From NCBI RefSeq assembly GCF_030848805.1, contig NC_092363.1, forward strand, positions 4,092,001 to 4,156,000: a stretch of 64,000 nt of DNA, read 5' to 3'. Of this stretch, positions 36,045 through 46,704 are shown piece by piece (within the stretch, counting starts at the first letter, position 1; every line of letters begins with the position of its first letter). Below the pieces are notes generated by a model. That model saw only the letters and a list, made by a program, of their open reading frames with translations. It made no database searches and was not told the DNA's origin. The DNA is from Temnothorax longispinosus (taxonomy: Eukaryota; Arthropoda; Insecta; Hymenoptera; Formicidae). The translations under genes were made by a program, and so were the position numbers.

Positions 36045-36411
36045 ATATAAAAAGTTCAAATTAATTTAGGCAATAAGAGCCAAGCGCGATATTCAGTCGT
36101 TAAAATTTATTTTACAAAGTTAACTTCAAAATTAGATATAAGTATTTGTATTTTAATGTTTAGACAATGCGCTGAAAATGACCCCAAAAAGGCTCGAAAC
36201 GTACGTGATGTATTTTTTGATAATGTAATTAACTTTGTAAAATCAAGATTTCAACATCTCGGATACTCGCAACCCGTCGCGTCGCGTAAAAGAGTCACGG
36301 TCGGTCTCGCTCCGCGTGTACTTGGCGCGAGACACTACCGTGTCTCTTGATTTTAGCGACTGAATATCACGCTTGGCTCTTATTGCCTAAATTAATTTAA
36401 ACTTTTTATTT
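36045..36411. mobile_element. Inverted-repeat transposon (MITE) in the spacer
   Basis: Terminal repeats of about 55 bases with a few mismatches: AAAAAGTTCAAATTAATTTA at the left and its near-complement at the right, both continuing through AGGCAATAAGAGCCAAGCG. The matching spacer near 40990 reads CCTTATTCTAATAC without the insert, so this is a clean insertion. The interior holds a smaller hairpin (GTCTCG and CGAGAC around CTTGGCGC) and a 64-codon open frame with no recognisable domain. No transposase. Confidence 0.85.
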
Positions 36412-37326
36412 ACTATTCTAATACTAAACTTTTAGGTATAGTCTTTGAAACCATGACATTCTTGTCACAACGAGATGCAGGGCGAGAGGCCCTTTGTCGG
36501 TTCGAGTCATTATTGTTCACTTCGCATTCTCGTTAACTTTCGAACACTTTTGGATAAAACACGGCGACAGGTTGCGAGACGTTTGTAGATGCGGAGTACG
36601 GTTGAGAGGACGTCGAGGAACGGCGAGATCTCTTTACAGGTGCACTCGCGACTCTACAAAAAACGGTCGATACCACTTTTTCAGTAAATATACATTTGTG
36701 AGAGTAATTCTTTCCCTAGATATCGTCGTGATAATCATAATTTATAATAAAAGTGATTCTTTCACGGAAAAATTATTAAGTTGACGGGAATATTCTTATC
36801 TAAAAATATCGCGGAATAAAATGGATGCACGTGGATGGATAGTATGCGCCAGCGGGAAACGAGCTTTCGATCCTCTCTCAAATCCAATATGCACATGCCA
36901 CTGAGAAATCCATTTCGTTGAATAAAATAAAATTTGGTTGACTCTATTGTTTGGATATGGTCAAACAAATGTCTTGTTTGATGCAACATAAAAATTCAGT
37001 TGGAAAATTTAGTAATACTAACACAAATATAGCGCACTGAACAAAAATATGATTTGTATGAAACTAAATTTGTGGTTGGTTTTTTAATTGCGTCAACCGA
37101 TTATTTTTGTAATCATCTCGTCTACTGCTATTTGTTTGCTAAAACTGCGGAAGTTAAAAATATTAATATAAAATAATCGCACCATATTTCGATGATATTG
37201 ATCTTTATAAGATTAAGTGTTTATTTTCTAGAATAGTATAGGGAAAGTCTTAAGCGCGTATGTGAGCTATACGAAGTAAAACACACGTGATATATTTTTA
37301 ACGATTTATTACATCTGTGTTTGGAC

Positions 37327-37400
37327 GTTTTTAATAATTTTCTTAATTGTCCAGTGGACGTACGACGGGATGCGTGTGTACGCAGTAGGATATATTTAAC
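37327..37400 (-). pseudogene. Relic of exon 7 downstream of SP8
   Basis: Minus-strand translation gives YPTAYTRIPSYVHW followed by a lysine- and isoleucine-rich tail, matching the end of SP8 exon 7 (YPTVYTRTSSYFFW). It lies just past the true stop and is followed by a second AATAAA at 37310-37305. It is a tandem duplicate of the 3' end of the gene, without GDSGG. Confidence 0.65.
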
Positions 37401-37412
37401 GATTTATTAGAT

Positions 37413-39842
37413 CTATAAGCTTGGGCTTTTAATGATTTGTTTAAGTATCCAGAAGAAGTACGACGAGGTGCGTGTGTATACGGTAGGATATATTGTGTCA
37501 GCGCATCCTAATGCCCACGAGACGAGTCCTACGAGCATACCATTGGCAGTGAGAGGGCCGCCGGAATCTCCCTGAAAAATGCAACTTTCCATTAACAAAA
37601 TATTTCACAAAAATTTGATTTCAAAAACCAACTCGCAAACAAAGTTATTTTTTACATTTGACTACAATTACATCTCTCTGCTAGTACAGAGTTAGCTTGT
37701 GTTATTTTCGCTTTATTATTTTAACGAAATTGGTGTTTGACGATAACGAACTCTCGATTCGCTCAGTTGCGAGTTTTGCAATCCTGCTGTCAAGTAAATT
37801 GATAAATTACAAAACATAAGGAGGAGATGAATATGTTAATGTACAAAATAATCAATACGGTACATTAACAATCAACATAATCAGAATTGGCGGCGAATTG
37901 AAATGCTATAGTCATCATACGTTTCATGCGCGTATGTTGTTAAATATTATATTAATGAATAAATAAATTATAAATTAATTGATGAATAAAAATTTATGAT
38001 AAGCGAGAGATTGCAATCATGATATGTCTCCACAATATGATTGCCAATTACATGATATGTAATCGGGCTTATTTCCTTATCGAGAATCTGAAGCACATTA
38101 TACAACTCGAAGTGCGAGCGTTGTATTAAGACATTGCGTTTAGAAGTCATTAGGAACGAGTTGAAGCTTTGCGTGAGAAGAGTAATGCAGGTTAAATGGT
38201 TAATGACTCTATACCTGAGCAGACAGCGTAAAATTGCATGTGCAACTAGTAGTAACTAATTACGGCGATCTATTGCAACGCCTTATGTAAATAGCTTACC
38301 TGGCACGAACCCATTTTTATTGTTGGATCATTTGCACAGATTTGCGTATCGTAAATATTTCCAATGCTCGCGTACACATTTCTACAGTAAGCCTGATCGG
38401 TTATTTCAATATCCGCGACATTTAATCGTGTAGTTCTCTTTCCTTTAAACTGTAAGTACACAAAGTACAAAAATAAAAGCGTGACTTGCGAAAACAATTT
38501 AAAATAGGATTGTCGAGACCTAGCGTCTTGCAGTCTAAATGACTGAATTGTTAAGAAACTTACCGATAACATGCCGAATCCCGATACGACTGCTTTCGTG
38601 CCGGCCGTAAAGTTTTGATTTGTTAGAGTAACAGGACGTACTAGAGAGGAATATTTAATTGGAGATTGAAGCTGAAAATGAATTTTTTATGTATGCTTTT
38701 GCGCAGTCTTAATTTTCAAATTGCTTAATTTAATTAAAACTATGGGTAGGTATGTGTTGATTGCAATTGTATCAACTTTATGTTACCTTAAGTAAAGCGA
38801 TATCATTGATCCATGAATTGGTGCGGTTGTAATCTTCGTGTATATAAGAGGACTCGATCATATGTACCGCATGCGGTTCTTGTAGGTCTATTAGTCCCAC
38901 ATTGGCCGAAATGGTGCTAACGTCTACACTGTAAAAAATATCACGAACTTATGGAACACATTTTCACATCTATATACAGTTTATATTACTGAAACGTTTC
39001 TGTAGATTCTCATATTTACCCAACTACACAGTGAGCGGCAGTCAGTATGTGATACTGGTCAACTATAACTCCACCGCAAAAGTGTCTCTCCGTTCTAATA
39101 CGTTGAAGAGAAACCTGAAATAATGTATTTCGTGACAACAAGATACAGAAATTTATTAATATTATTACACGTCCATTTTTTAGTTGACTCAGCTGAATGA
39201 GAAGAGTTAACTTAACGGTTCTAGTTTGAAATTCAGTTCAATGCTACGCATATTTTTAAGACAGAGCAGTTAATATAATGATATTAATTATTAGTAATTT
39301 TTTAGCTTACTTGATATGGAACTTCACCTGGTTTGGCAAATCTTCCCCCTACAATGTGCGTATCTATTTTTCTTGTTACGCCTGCATTCAAAATTTATTA
39401 CATTAAAATTTAGTTCTATTAAATTAAATGGACGCAGTTAGATTTGTCGAAAATGAATGTCGAAAATTGTCGAAATAAAAATGTTTTTTTTTTAATTTAT
39501 TACAAAGAAATGAACTGAAACTTGGACTTTGTCGTAATACAATGTTTGTTAGGATCAAAAAAATTTTTTTAGTTAAAAAAATGCATTGAAAACTTTAAAC
39601 GCGTTTTTCTTTGCTTTTTATATTTTGTTTGTTTTGCAGTGATAACTCAAATACAGAGCGATAACTCACATCGACTTGAAAAAACTTGAGCATATTCACA
39701 ATATGTATAATTTCGGACTGAATCTCTAAAAAGTCTGTTCAAACTTTAGTTCACAGTCACAAAGCTGATCAATTTGTCTTTTAGATTACTCACCATGTGC
39801 AACAGCGAATAAAGGGATTAAGAACAATAAGTATAGCGTCAT
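37413..39842 (-). CDS. SP8: chymotrypsin-like serine protease, triad intact, mosaic gene
   Basis: Complete seven-exon gene: 39842-39794, 39381-39311, 39114-39020, 38928-38787, 38671-38564, 38449-38300 and 37571-37413; 257 residues. Signal peptide of the MTLYLLFLIPLF type; IVGG after DTH. His57 (68), Asp102 (114) and Ser195 (208) present. S1-pocket residues are Gly189, Ala216 and Thr226. Exons 1-2 with introns 1-2 are nearly identical to SP4 and SP7. Exons 5-7 match SP9 instead: exon 5 is one codon shorter (TLTNQNFTAGTKAV), intron 5 lacks the MITE, and the tail is LKQIIKSPSL. The switch lies around exons 3-4. Two AATAAA signals follow the stop, one within five bases. Confidence 0.92.
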
Positions 39843-39870
39843 CGTTAGTGTTCTTGTGCGACGGTGTCAG

Positions 39871-39897
39871 CTGATTATTCTAAATCTGATGTTTATA
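39871..39897 (-). promoter_or_regulatory. Putative core promoter of SP8
   Basis: TATAAA at 39897-39892 on the minus strand, 25 bases before TCAGCTG; start codon at 39842. Identical to SP4 and SP7, as expected if this end was converted. Confidence 0.5.
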
Positions 39898-41920
39898 ACA
39901 CACACTTGAATATATGTCTGTAAAATTTATAATTTTAAATAACGTAAGATTATAGATATGATATCTTATGCTTATTGATATTTAAAATAGTTCCTAATCT
40001 ACTGGGGTACTATCTCGCTCACGACCTATGTTATCATTTTCTTATTGACTTTTATCATTAATAAAACATTGATGAGTCTTCAGTATCGTGTAACTTTCTA
40101 TGTTATACATAAATCTAACAATAAATGTATAAAATATCTTGAAGTATTATAGTTATCTTAGTGATAATAATGATTTCATAAAAAGAAAGATTTATCTTCT
40201 GCAGTTTCTAATCGTTAAAAATTTATTACGTAATTTTATACTTTGTTCGCCTTTCGCGTTTCTCAAGTCGCAACTTGGTAAATTTTAATTTTAAAAATTT
40301 AACACTGTTATATGATGTATACTTCGCATCGCAGGATTACCGGCTGAACGTGACATGCAGTAGTAGCAAGTAGCAGAATGTAATGCTAAACAAACTTGTG
40401 ACGTGGGAGCAACATAACAATGCACTTTGTCGAAGTTTGCCGCGGTTACAAATTTCGACAATATTGCGCAATGAAGTATTTTAATGAGAACAGACTACTT
40501 TAAGTTACTCTGAATGATGTTCACTTACGCTCAGTTGCTAGAGGAAGAAATATTTGAGGTGTTCTTGATATATTGATGATCAGACGCGATTCGCGAAAGA
40601 TCGTTCGTTTTGATAGTTTTTGCGTCTATAAATCTTGATGATATCGCATAATATATAATAATAGCTTTCGAAATTACCACTTACTATTCTGCACGATCTT
40701 CACTTCTCTTACAACGGAAGAAGTATTTCAGGATACCGTTGATACCGATAATCACGACTGATGGCTTAACACACGCTTTACTCGAATAGGTCGACTAACA
40801 TTTTTTTCACCTTTTTGTAATTCTCGATGGAACGAGAGAGAAAGAGAGAAAGAGAGGGGGGGTCTCTAAATTATAACTAGGATCGTATATGATCCTTGCA
40901 GAGTCAGACAAAATCCAAGCTCGGTCAAATTCCGCAGCGTAGTACTTTTTTTGCTTGGTATAACATTCGGTTACCGTGCAACTTTATTTCCTTATTCTAA
41001 TACAGTAATACTAAACTTTCAGATATAGTTTTTAAAACCACGACATTCTTGTCACAACAAGATGCAGGGCCAGAGGCCCTTTGTCGGCTCGAGTGATTAT
41101 TGTTTACTTCGCATTCTCGTTAACTTTCGAACACGTTGGATAAAACACGGCGACAGGTTGCGAGATGTTTGTGGATCCGGAGTACAGTAGGGAGGACGTC
41201 GAGAAACGGCGAGATCGGTTTACAGGTGCACTTGCGACTCTACATAAAACAACCGATACCACTTTTCCAGTAAATATACATTTGTGAGAAAAATTTCTTC
41301 CCCAGATACCGTCGTGACAATTTATAATAAAGATGATTTTTTCACGGAAAAATTATTAAGTCGACGGAAATATTCTTATCTAAAAATATCACGGAATAAA
41401 GTGGATGCACGTGGATGCCGGATGGATAGTATGCGCCAGCAGGAAACGAGCTTTCGATCTTCTCTCAAATTCATTATGCACATGCCACTGAGAAATCTAT
41501 TTAGTTAAATGAAATAAAATTTGGTTGACTCTTTTGTTTGGATATGGACAAACAAATGTCTTGGTTGATGCAACATAAGAATTCAGTTGGAAAATTTAAT
41601 AATACTAACACACAAATATAGCGCACTGAACAAAAATATGGTTTGTATGAAACTAAATTTGTGGCTAGTTTTTTGTTGCTTCAACTGATAAATTTTTGTA
41701 ATCATCTCGTCTACTGCTATTTGTTTGCCAAACTGCGGAAGTTAAAAATATTAATATAAAATAATCGCACCATATTTCGATGATATTGATCTTTATAAGA
41801 TTAAGTGTTTATTTTCTAGAATAGTATAGGGAAAGTGTTAAGCGCGTATGTAAGCTATACGAAGTAAAACACACGTGATATATTTTTAACGATTTATTAC
41901 ATCTGTTTGGACGTTTTTAA

Positions 41921-41980
41921 TGATTTGCTTAATTATCCAGTGAACGTACGACGGGACGCGTGGTATATATGATAGGGTAT
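41921..41980 (-). pseudogene. Relic of exon 7 downstream of SP9
   Basis: Minus-strand translation contains PRVPSYVHWIIKQIIKN, matching the end of SP9 exon 7 (SSYIFWILKQIIKS). It corresponds to the relic at 37327-37400, so the duplication predates the split of SP8 and SP9. Confidence 0.65.
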
Positions 41981-41999
41981 ATTTAACGATTTATTATAT

Positions 42000-44103
42000 C
42001 TATGAGCTTGGGCTTTTAATGATTTGCTTAAGTATCCAGAAAATGTACGACGAGATGCGTGTATATACGGTAGGATATATTGTGTCAGAGCATCTATATG
42101 ACCACGAGACGAGTCCTATGAGCATACCATTGGCAGTGAGGGGGCCACCGGAATCTCCCTGAAAAATGACATTTCTCGTTAACAATATATTTGACAAAGA
42201 TTTGATTGCAAAAACCAACTCGCAAACAAAATTATTTTTTACATTTGACTACAATTACATTTCTCTGCTAGTACAGAGCTAGCTTGTATTATTTTCGCTT
42301 TATTATTTTAATGAAATTGATGTTTGACGACAAAGGACTCTCGATTCGCTCAGTTGTGAGTTTTGCAATCTTGCTGTCAATTAAACTAAATTACAAAACA
42401 TAACGAGGAGCTGAATATGTTAATATACAAAATAATCAATACGGTACATTAACAATCAACATAATCAGTGGCGGCGAATTGAAATGCTATAGTCACCGCA
42501 CGTTTCATGCGCTTATGTTGTTAAGTATTATATTAATGAATAAATAAATTGATAAATTAATTGATAAATAAAAATTTATGATAAGTGAGAGATTGCAATC
42601 ATGATATGTCTCCAATATGATTGCTAATTACATGATATGTAATCGGGCTGATTTTCTTATCGAGAATCTGAAGCACGTTATACAACTCGAAGTGCGAGCA
42701 TTGTATTAAGACATTGCGTTTAGAAGACATTAGGAACGAGTTGAAGCTTTGCGTGAGAAAAATAATTCAGGTTAAATAGTTAATGACTCTACCCGGCCAG
42801 ACAGCGTAAAATTGCATGTGCAACTAGTAGTAACTAATGACGGCGATCTATTGCAATGCCTTATGTAAATAGCTTACCTGGCACGAACCCTTTTCTACTG
42901 TTGGCTCATTTGCACATAATTGCGTATCGTAAATATTTTCAAACTTGCTCGCGTACACATTTCTACAGTAAGCCTGATCGGCTATTTTAATGTCCGCGAC
43001 ATATAATTGTGTAGTTTTCTCTCCTTCAAACTGTAAGTACACAAAGTACAAAAATATAAGCGTGACTTGTGAAAACAATTTAAAATACGATTGTCGAAGA
43101 CCTAGCCGTCTGGCAGTCTAAATGGTTGAATTGTTAAGAAACTTACCGATAATCTGCCGAAACCCGATACGACTGCTTTCGTGCCGGCCGTAAAGTTTTG
43201 ATTTGTTAGAGTAACGGCATGTACCAGAGAGGAAAATTTAATTGGAGATTGAAGCTGAAAATGAATTTTCTATACTTTTGCACAGTCTTAATTTTCAAAT
43301 TGCTTAATTTAATTGAAACTATATATGTGTTGATTGCTATTATATTAACTCTATGTTACCTTAAGTAAAGCGATATCATTGATCCATGAATCGTAGAAAT
43401 TGTAATCTTCGTGTATATAAGAGGACTCGATCAGATGTATCGCATGCGGTTCTTGTAGGTCTATTAGTCCCACATTGGCCGAAATGGTGCTAACGTCTAC
43501 ACTGTAAAGAATATCACGAACATATAGAACACATTTTTATATCTATATACAGTTTATATTGCTGAAACGTTTCTTTAGATTAGTTTAGATTCTCATATTT
43601 ACCCATCTACACAGTGAGCGGCAGTCAGTATGTAATACTGGTTAACTATAACTCCACCGCAACGGTGTTTCCCTGTTTTAATATATTGAAGAGAAACCTG
43701 AAATAATGTATTTCGTGACAACAAGATACTGAGATTTATTAATATTATTACACGTCTATTTTTAGAGTAGACTCAGCTGAATGAGAAATGTTAACTTAAT
43801 GGTTCTAGTTTGAAATTCAGTTCAATGTTACGCATATTTTTTAGACAGAGCAATTAATGTAATGATATTAATTAATAGCAATTTGTTAGCTTACTTGGTA
43901 TGGAACTTCACCCGGTTGGGCAAATCTTCCCCCCACAATTTGCGTATCTGTTTTCTTTGGTACGCCTGCATTTATATTTGTTATTACATTTAAATTTAAT
44001 TGCACTAAATTAAACGATCGCAAAGCCGATCAACTTGTCTGTTAGATTACTCACCATGAGCAATAGCGAATAAAGGGATTAAGAACAATAACTGTATCGT
44101 CAT
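42000..44103 (-). CDS. SP9: chymotrypsin-like serine protease, triad intact, first gene at the array's right edge
   Basis: Complete seven-exon gene: 44103-44055, 43965-43895, 43697-43603, 43501-43360, 43254-43147, 43030-42878 and 42158-42000; 258 residues. Signal peptide MTIQLLFLIPLFAIAHG; the propeptide has PKKTDTQ before IVGG (residue 26). His57 in AAHC (68), Asp102 in NDIALL (114), Ser195 in GDSGG (209) present, so probably active. S1-pocket residues are Gly189, Ser216 and Thr226. Intron 1 is only 89 bases, against about 400 in the other genes, so it lost most of that intron. Intron 5 has the empty MITE site AGTCTAAATGG. Tail LKQIIKSPSS. It is the most divergent copy in exon 2 and lies next to single-copy DNA. 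Confidence 0.92.
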
Positions 44104-44134
44104 CGTTAGTAGTCTTGTACGACGCGCGGTATCA

Positions 44135-44163
44135 GCTGATTACTCTAAATCTGATGTTTATGA
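44135..44163 (-). promoter_or_regulatory. Putative core promoter of SP9
   Basis: CATAAACATC box (preceded by GT) about 25 bases before TCAGCTG; start codon at 44103. Decayed TATA form, as in SP1-SP3. Confidence 0.35.
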
Positions 44164-45114
44164 CACACACTTGAATATTTGTCTGTAAAATTTATAAGTT
44201 TAAATTACATAAGATTAGATAGGATATCTCATGCGCATTGATATTTAAAGTAGTTTTTAATCTACCTGGAATACTATCTTGCTCGCGACTTATGTTATCA
44301 TTTTCCTATTGACTTTTATCATTAAGAAAACACTGATGAGTTTGGACATTGTCGAGTATCGCGTAACTTTTTATGTTATACATAAATCTAACAACAAATG
44401 TATAAAATAATCTTGAAGTAGTTATCTTAGTGATAATAATGATTTCATAAAAAGAAACATTTATTTTCTGCAGTTTCTAATCGTTAAAAATTTATTACGT
44501 AATTTTATACTTTGTTTGCCTTTCGCTTTTCTCAAGTCGCAACTTGATTTTCAGTTTTAAAAATTTAACACTGTTATATGATGTATACGTCACATCGCGG
44601 GATTACCGGCTGAATGTGACATGCAGTAGCAGCAAGTAGCAGAATGTAATGCTAAACAAACTTGTGACGTGGGAGTAACATAACAATGCACTTTGTCGAA
44701 GTTTGCCGCGGTTACAAACTTCGGCAATATTGCACAATCTATAATGAAGTATTTTAATGAGAACAGACTACTTCAAGTTACTGTGAATGATGTTCGCTTA
44801 CGCTCAGTTGTTAGAGGAAGAAATATTTGAGGTGTTCTTGATATATCTTGTTATATATTGATAATCAGATGCGATTCGCGAAAGATTGTGCGTTTTGACG
44901 GTTTTTATGACTATAAATCTTGATGATATTGCATAATATATAATAATAGCTTTCGAAATTACCACTTACTATTCTGCACGATTTTAACTTCTCTTACAAC
45001 GGAAGAAGTATTTTAGGATACCGTTGATACCAATAATCACGATTGATAGCTTACCAACACTTTTGAATAAGTCGACTAACATTTTTTTCACCTTTTTGTA
45101 GTTCTCGATGCAAC

Positions 45115-45150
<36 letters not shown>

Positions 45151-45401
45151 GGGGGGAAGGTTCAGGTCATTATTCGGATCGTATATGATCATTGCAGAGT
45201 CAGACAAAATGCAAGTTCGGTCAAATTCCGCAGCGTCGTATTTTTTTCGTGGCAAACACTCGGTTACCATGCAACTTTATTTCCTTATTCTAATACTAAA
45301 TTTTCGGATACGGCCTTTAGAATCACGACATTCTTGTCACAATAAGATGCGGGGCGAGAGGCCCTTTGACGGCTATGCATCTCGAATGACTGTGAAGTTA
45401 C

Positions 45402-45521
45402 TGTGAATGATGTTCGCTTACGCTCAGTTGTTAGAGGAAGAAATATTTGAGGTGTTCTTGATATATCTTGTTATATTGATAATAATCAAATGCGATTCGT
45501 GAAAGATCGTGCGTTTTGACG
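45402..45521. repeat. Local duplication of about 120 bp
   Basis: The segment from ACTGTGAATGATGTTCGCTT to GTGCGTTTTGACGG matches 44782-44900 closely and interrupts the spacer between TGACTGTGAAGTT and CATTCTCGTTAAC, which are close neighbours in other spacers. Confidence 0.8.
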
Positions 45522-46704
45522 GCATTCTCGTTAACTTTCGAACACTTTGGATAAAACACGGCGGTCGGTCGCGAGATGTTTGTAGATGGAGTGTGGTCGA
45601 GAGGACGTCGAGGTACGGCGAGATCGTCCGTTTTGCTGTTACCCGCATACCCGCGATAAAGAAGCGAGCTATTTGAATTTGCATGAGATTGCGTGCACTG
45701 ACGACGACGGGAGGAGAGAGACAGAGAGAGAGAGAGAGAGGGAGGGAAAGAGAGGAAGAGCAGCTGGTGCATTTTATTACATTTCGCCATTTATCTCGCG
45801 GCTCTTCGTATACCGGATTAGCGATAATTGCTCTCGCGGTCGCGACACCTTCATTATCGATTTTCGTCCGCGCGATGGCCAGCCTTTTAAATTTATTAAC
45901 ACTGGAAATCCTGCTCGGAAATGTATGCTTTTCGTACCGCCGCCGCCGCTACCGTATGAAATAGCACCGTGCCCTTATCGATTACGTCGTATCAAATGCC
46001 GCTCTCACTCCCGGGGGATGCTCTTGCGCGCGCGCGTGCAAGTTGCCGGAACATCGGGACGGACTTATTCAAATTTGCAACAAGTACCAATTCGATATCG
46101 TGTTGAGACATTGGACTTTGAACTGCACGTAAATTCCGTAACGTTCTTGTTGCTCGAAGTTACCGAGTTTCTATGCGACAGACAGATGTAGCATTCGGGT
46201 TGTATGGTAGACTTATCGAGATTCAGCGGCTCTCGGTGATCTCGCTAAGGACGTCGTATGTCTTTTGGCTTCTTTAAAAATGACAATTGACATTTCGGAA
46301 AATTGGTAAAGGACCAGTAGATATTGCGTTGACAACTTTTCACGCGACGTTGAGTCTCTATTGTGATAAGTAGAAAATTTATACCTTCTCGCATCCGGTT
46401 TCGGGCATCTTGTACACGTCGTATCGCTTTTAAGCTTTACAGGTGCACTTGCAACTCTACATAAAACAATCGATACCACTTTTCCAGTAAATATGCATTT
46501 ATGAGAAAAATTTCTTCCTCAGATACTCTCGTGACAATCGCAATTTATAATAAAGGCGATTTTGTTCGCGGGAAAATTATCAAGTCGACGGGAATATTCT
46601 TATCCAAAAATATCGCGGAATACGACGGGTGCACGTGGATGGATAGTATGCGCCGGCAGGAAACGAGCTTTCGATCCTCTCTCAAATCCAATATGTCCAT
46701 GTGA

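Larger units (their letters stand above)
34885..37412. other. Spacer between SP7 and SP8
   Basis: Short spacer type enlarged by an inverted-repeat transposon at 36045-36411; GA tract at 35875-35905. A decayed copy of the exon 7 end of SP8 lies at 37327-37400. The SP8 polyadenylation signal AATAAA is at 37408-37403 on the minus strand, only a few bases past the stop. No gene recognised. Confidence 0.75.
39843..41999. other. Spacer between SP8 and SP9
   Basis: Short spacer type with a GA tract at 40833-40862. A relic of the SP9 exon 7 end lies at 41921-41980. The nearest AATAAA for SP9 is at 41995-41990 and a second at 41898-41893, both on the minus strand. No gene recognised. Confidence 0.75.
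44104..46704. other. Right edge of the array, rearranged spacer
   Basis: Spacer homology runs from 44104 to about 45,765. It includes a GA tract at 45112-45157, a copied insertion at 45402-45521 and a final GA tract at 45715-45760. About 670 bases of unrelated GC-richer sequence follow (45,766-46,436). Spacer homology resumes at 46,437 with TTTACAGGTGCACTTGCAAC and ends near 46,704, just after the CAATATG(T)CCATG landmark. The 201-codon frame crossing this junction is half spacer and half unrelated DNA and is not taken as a gene. Confidence 0.75.

Noticed and set aside
45586..46191. 201-codon plus-strand frame at the array edge
   Set aside because: It fuses spacer, GA repeat and unrelated DNA across a rearrangement junction; no domain recognised.
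1..46704. Regularly spaced repeats as a CRISPR array or satellite DNA
   Set aside because: The period is several kilobases and the repeated unit is a spliced gene plus spacer.
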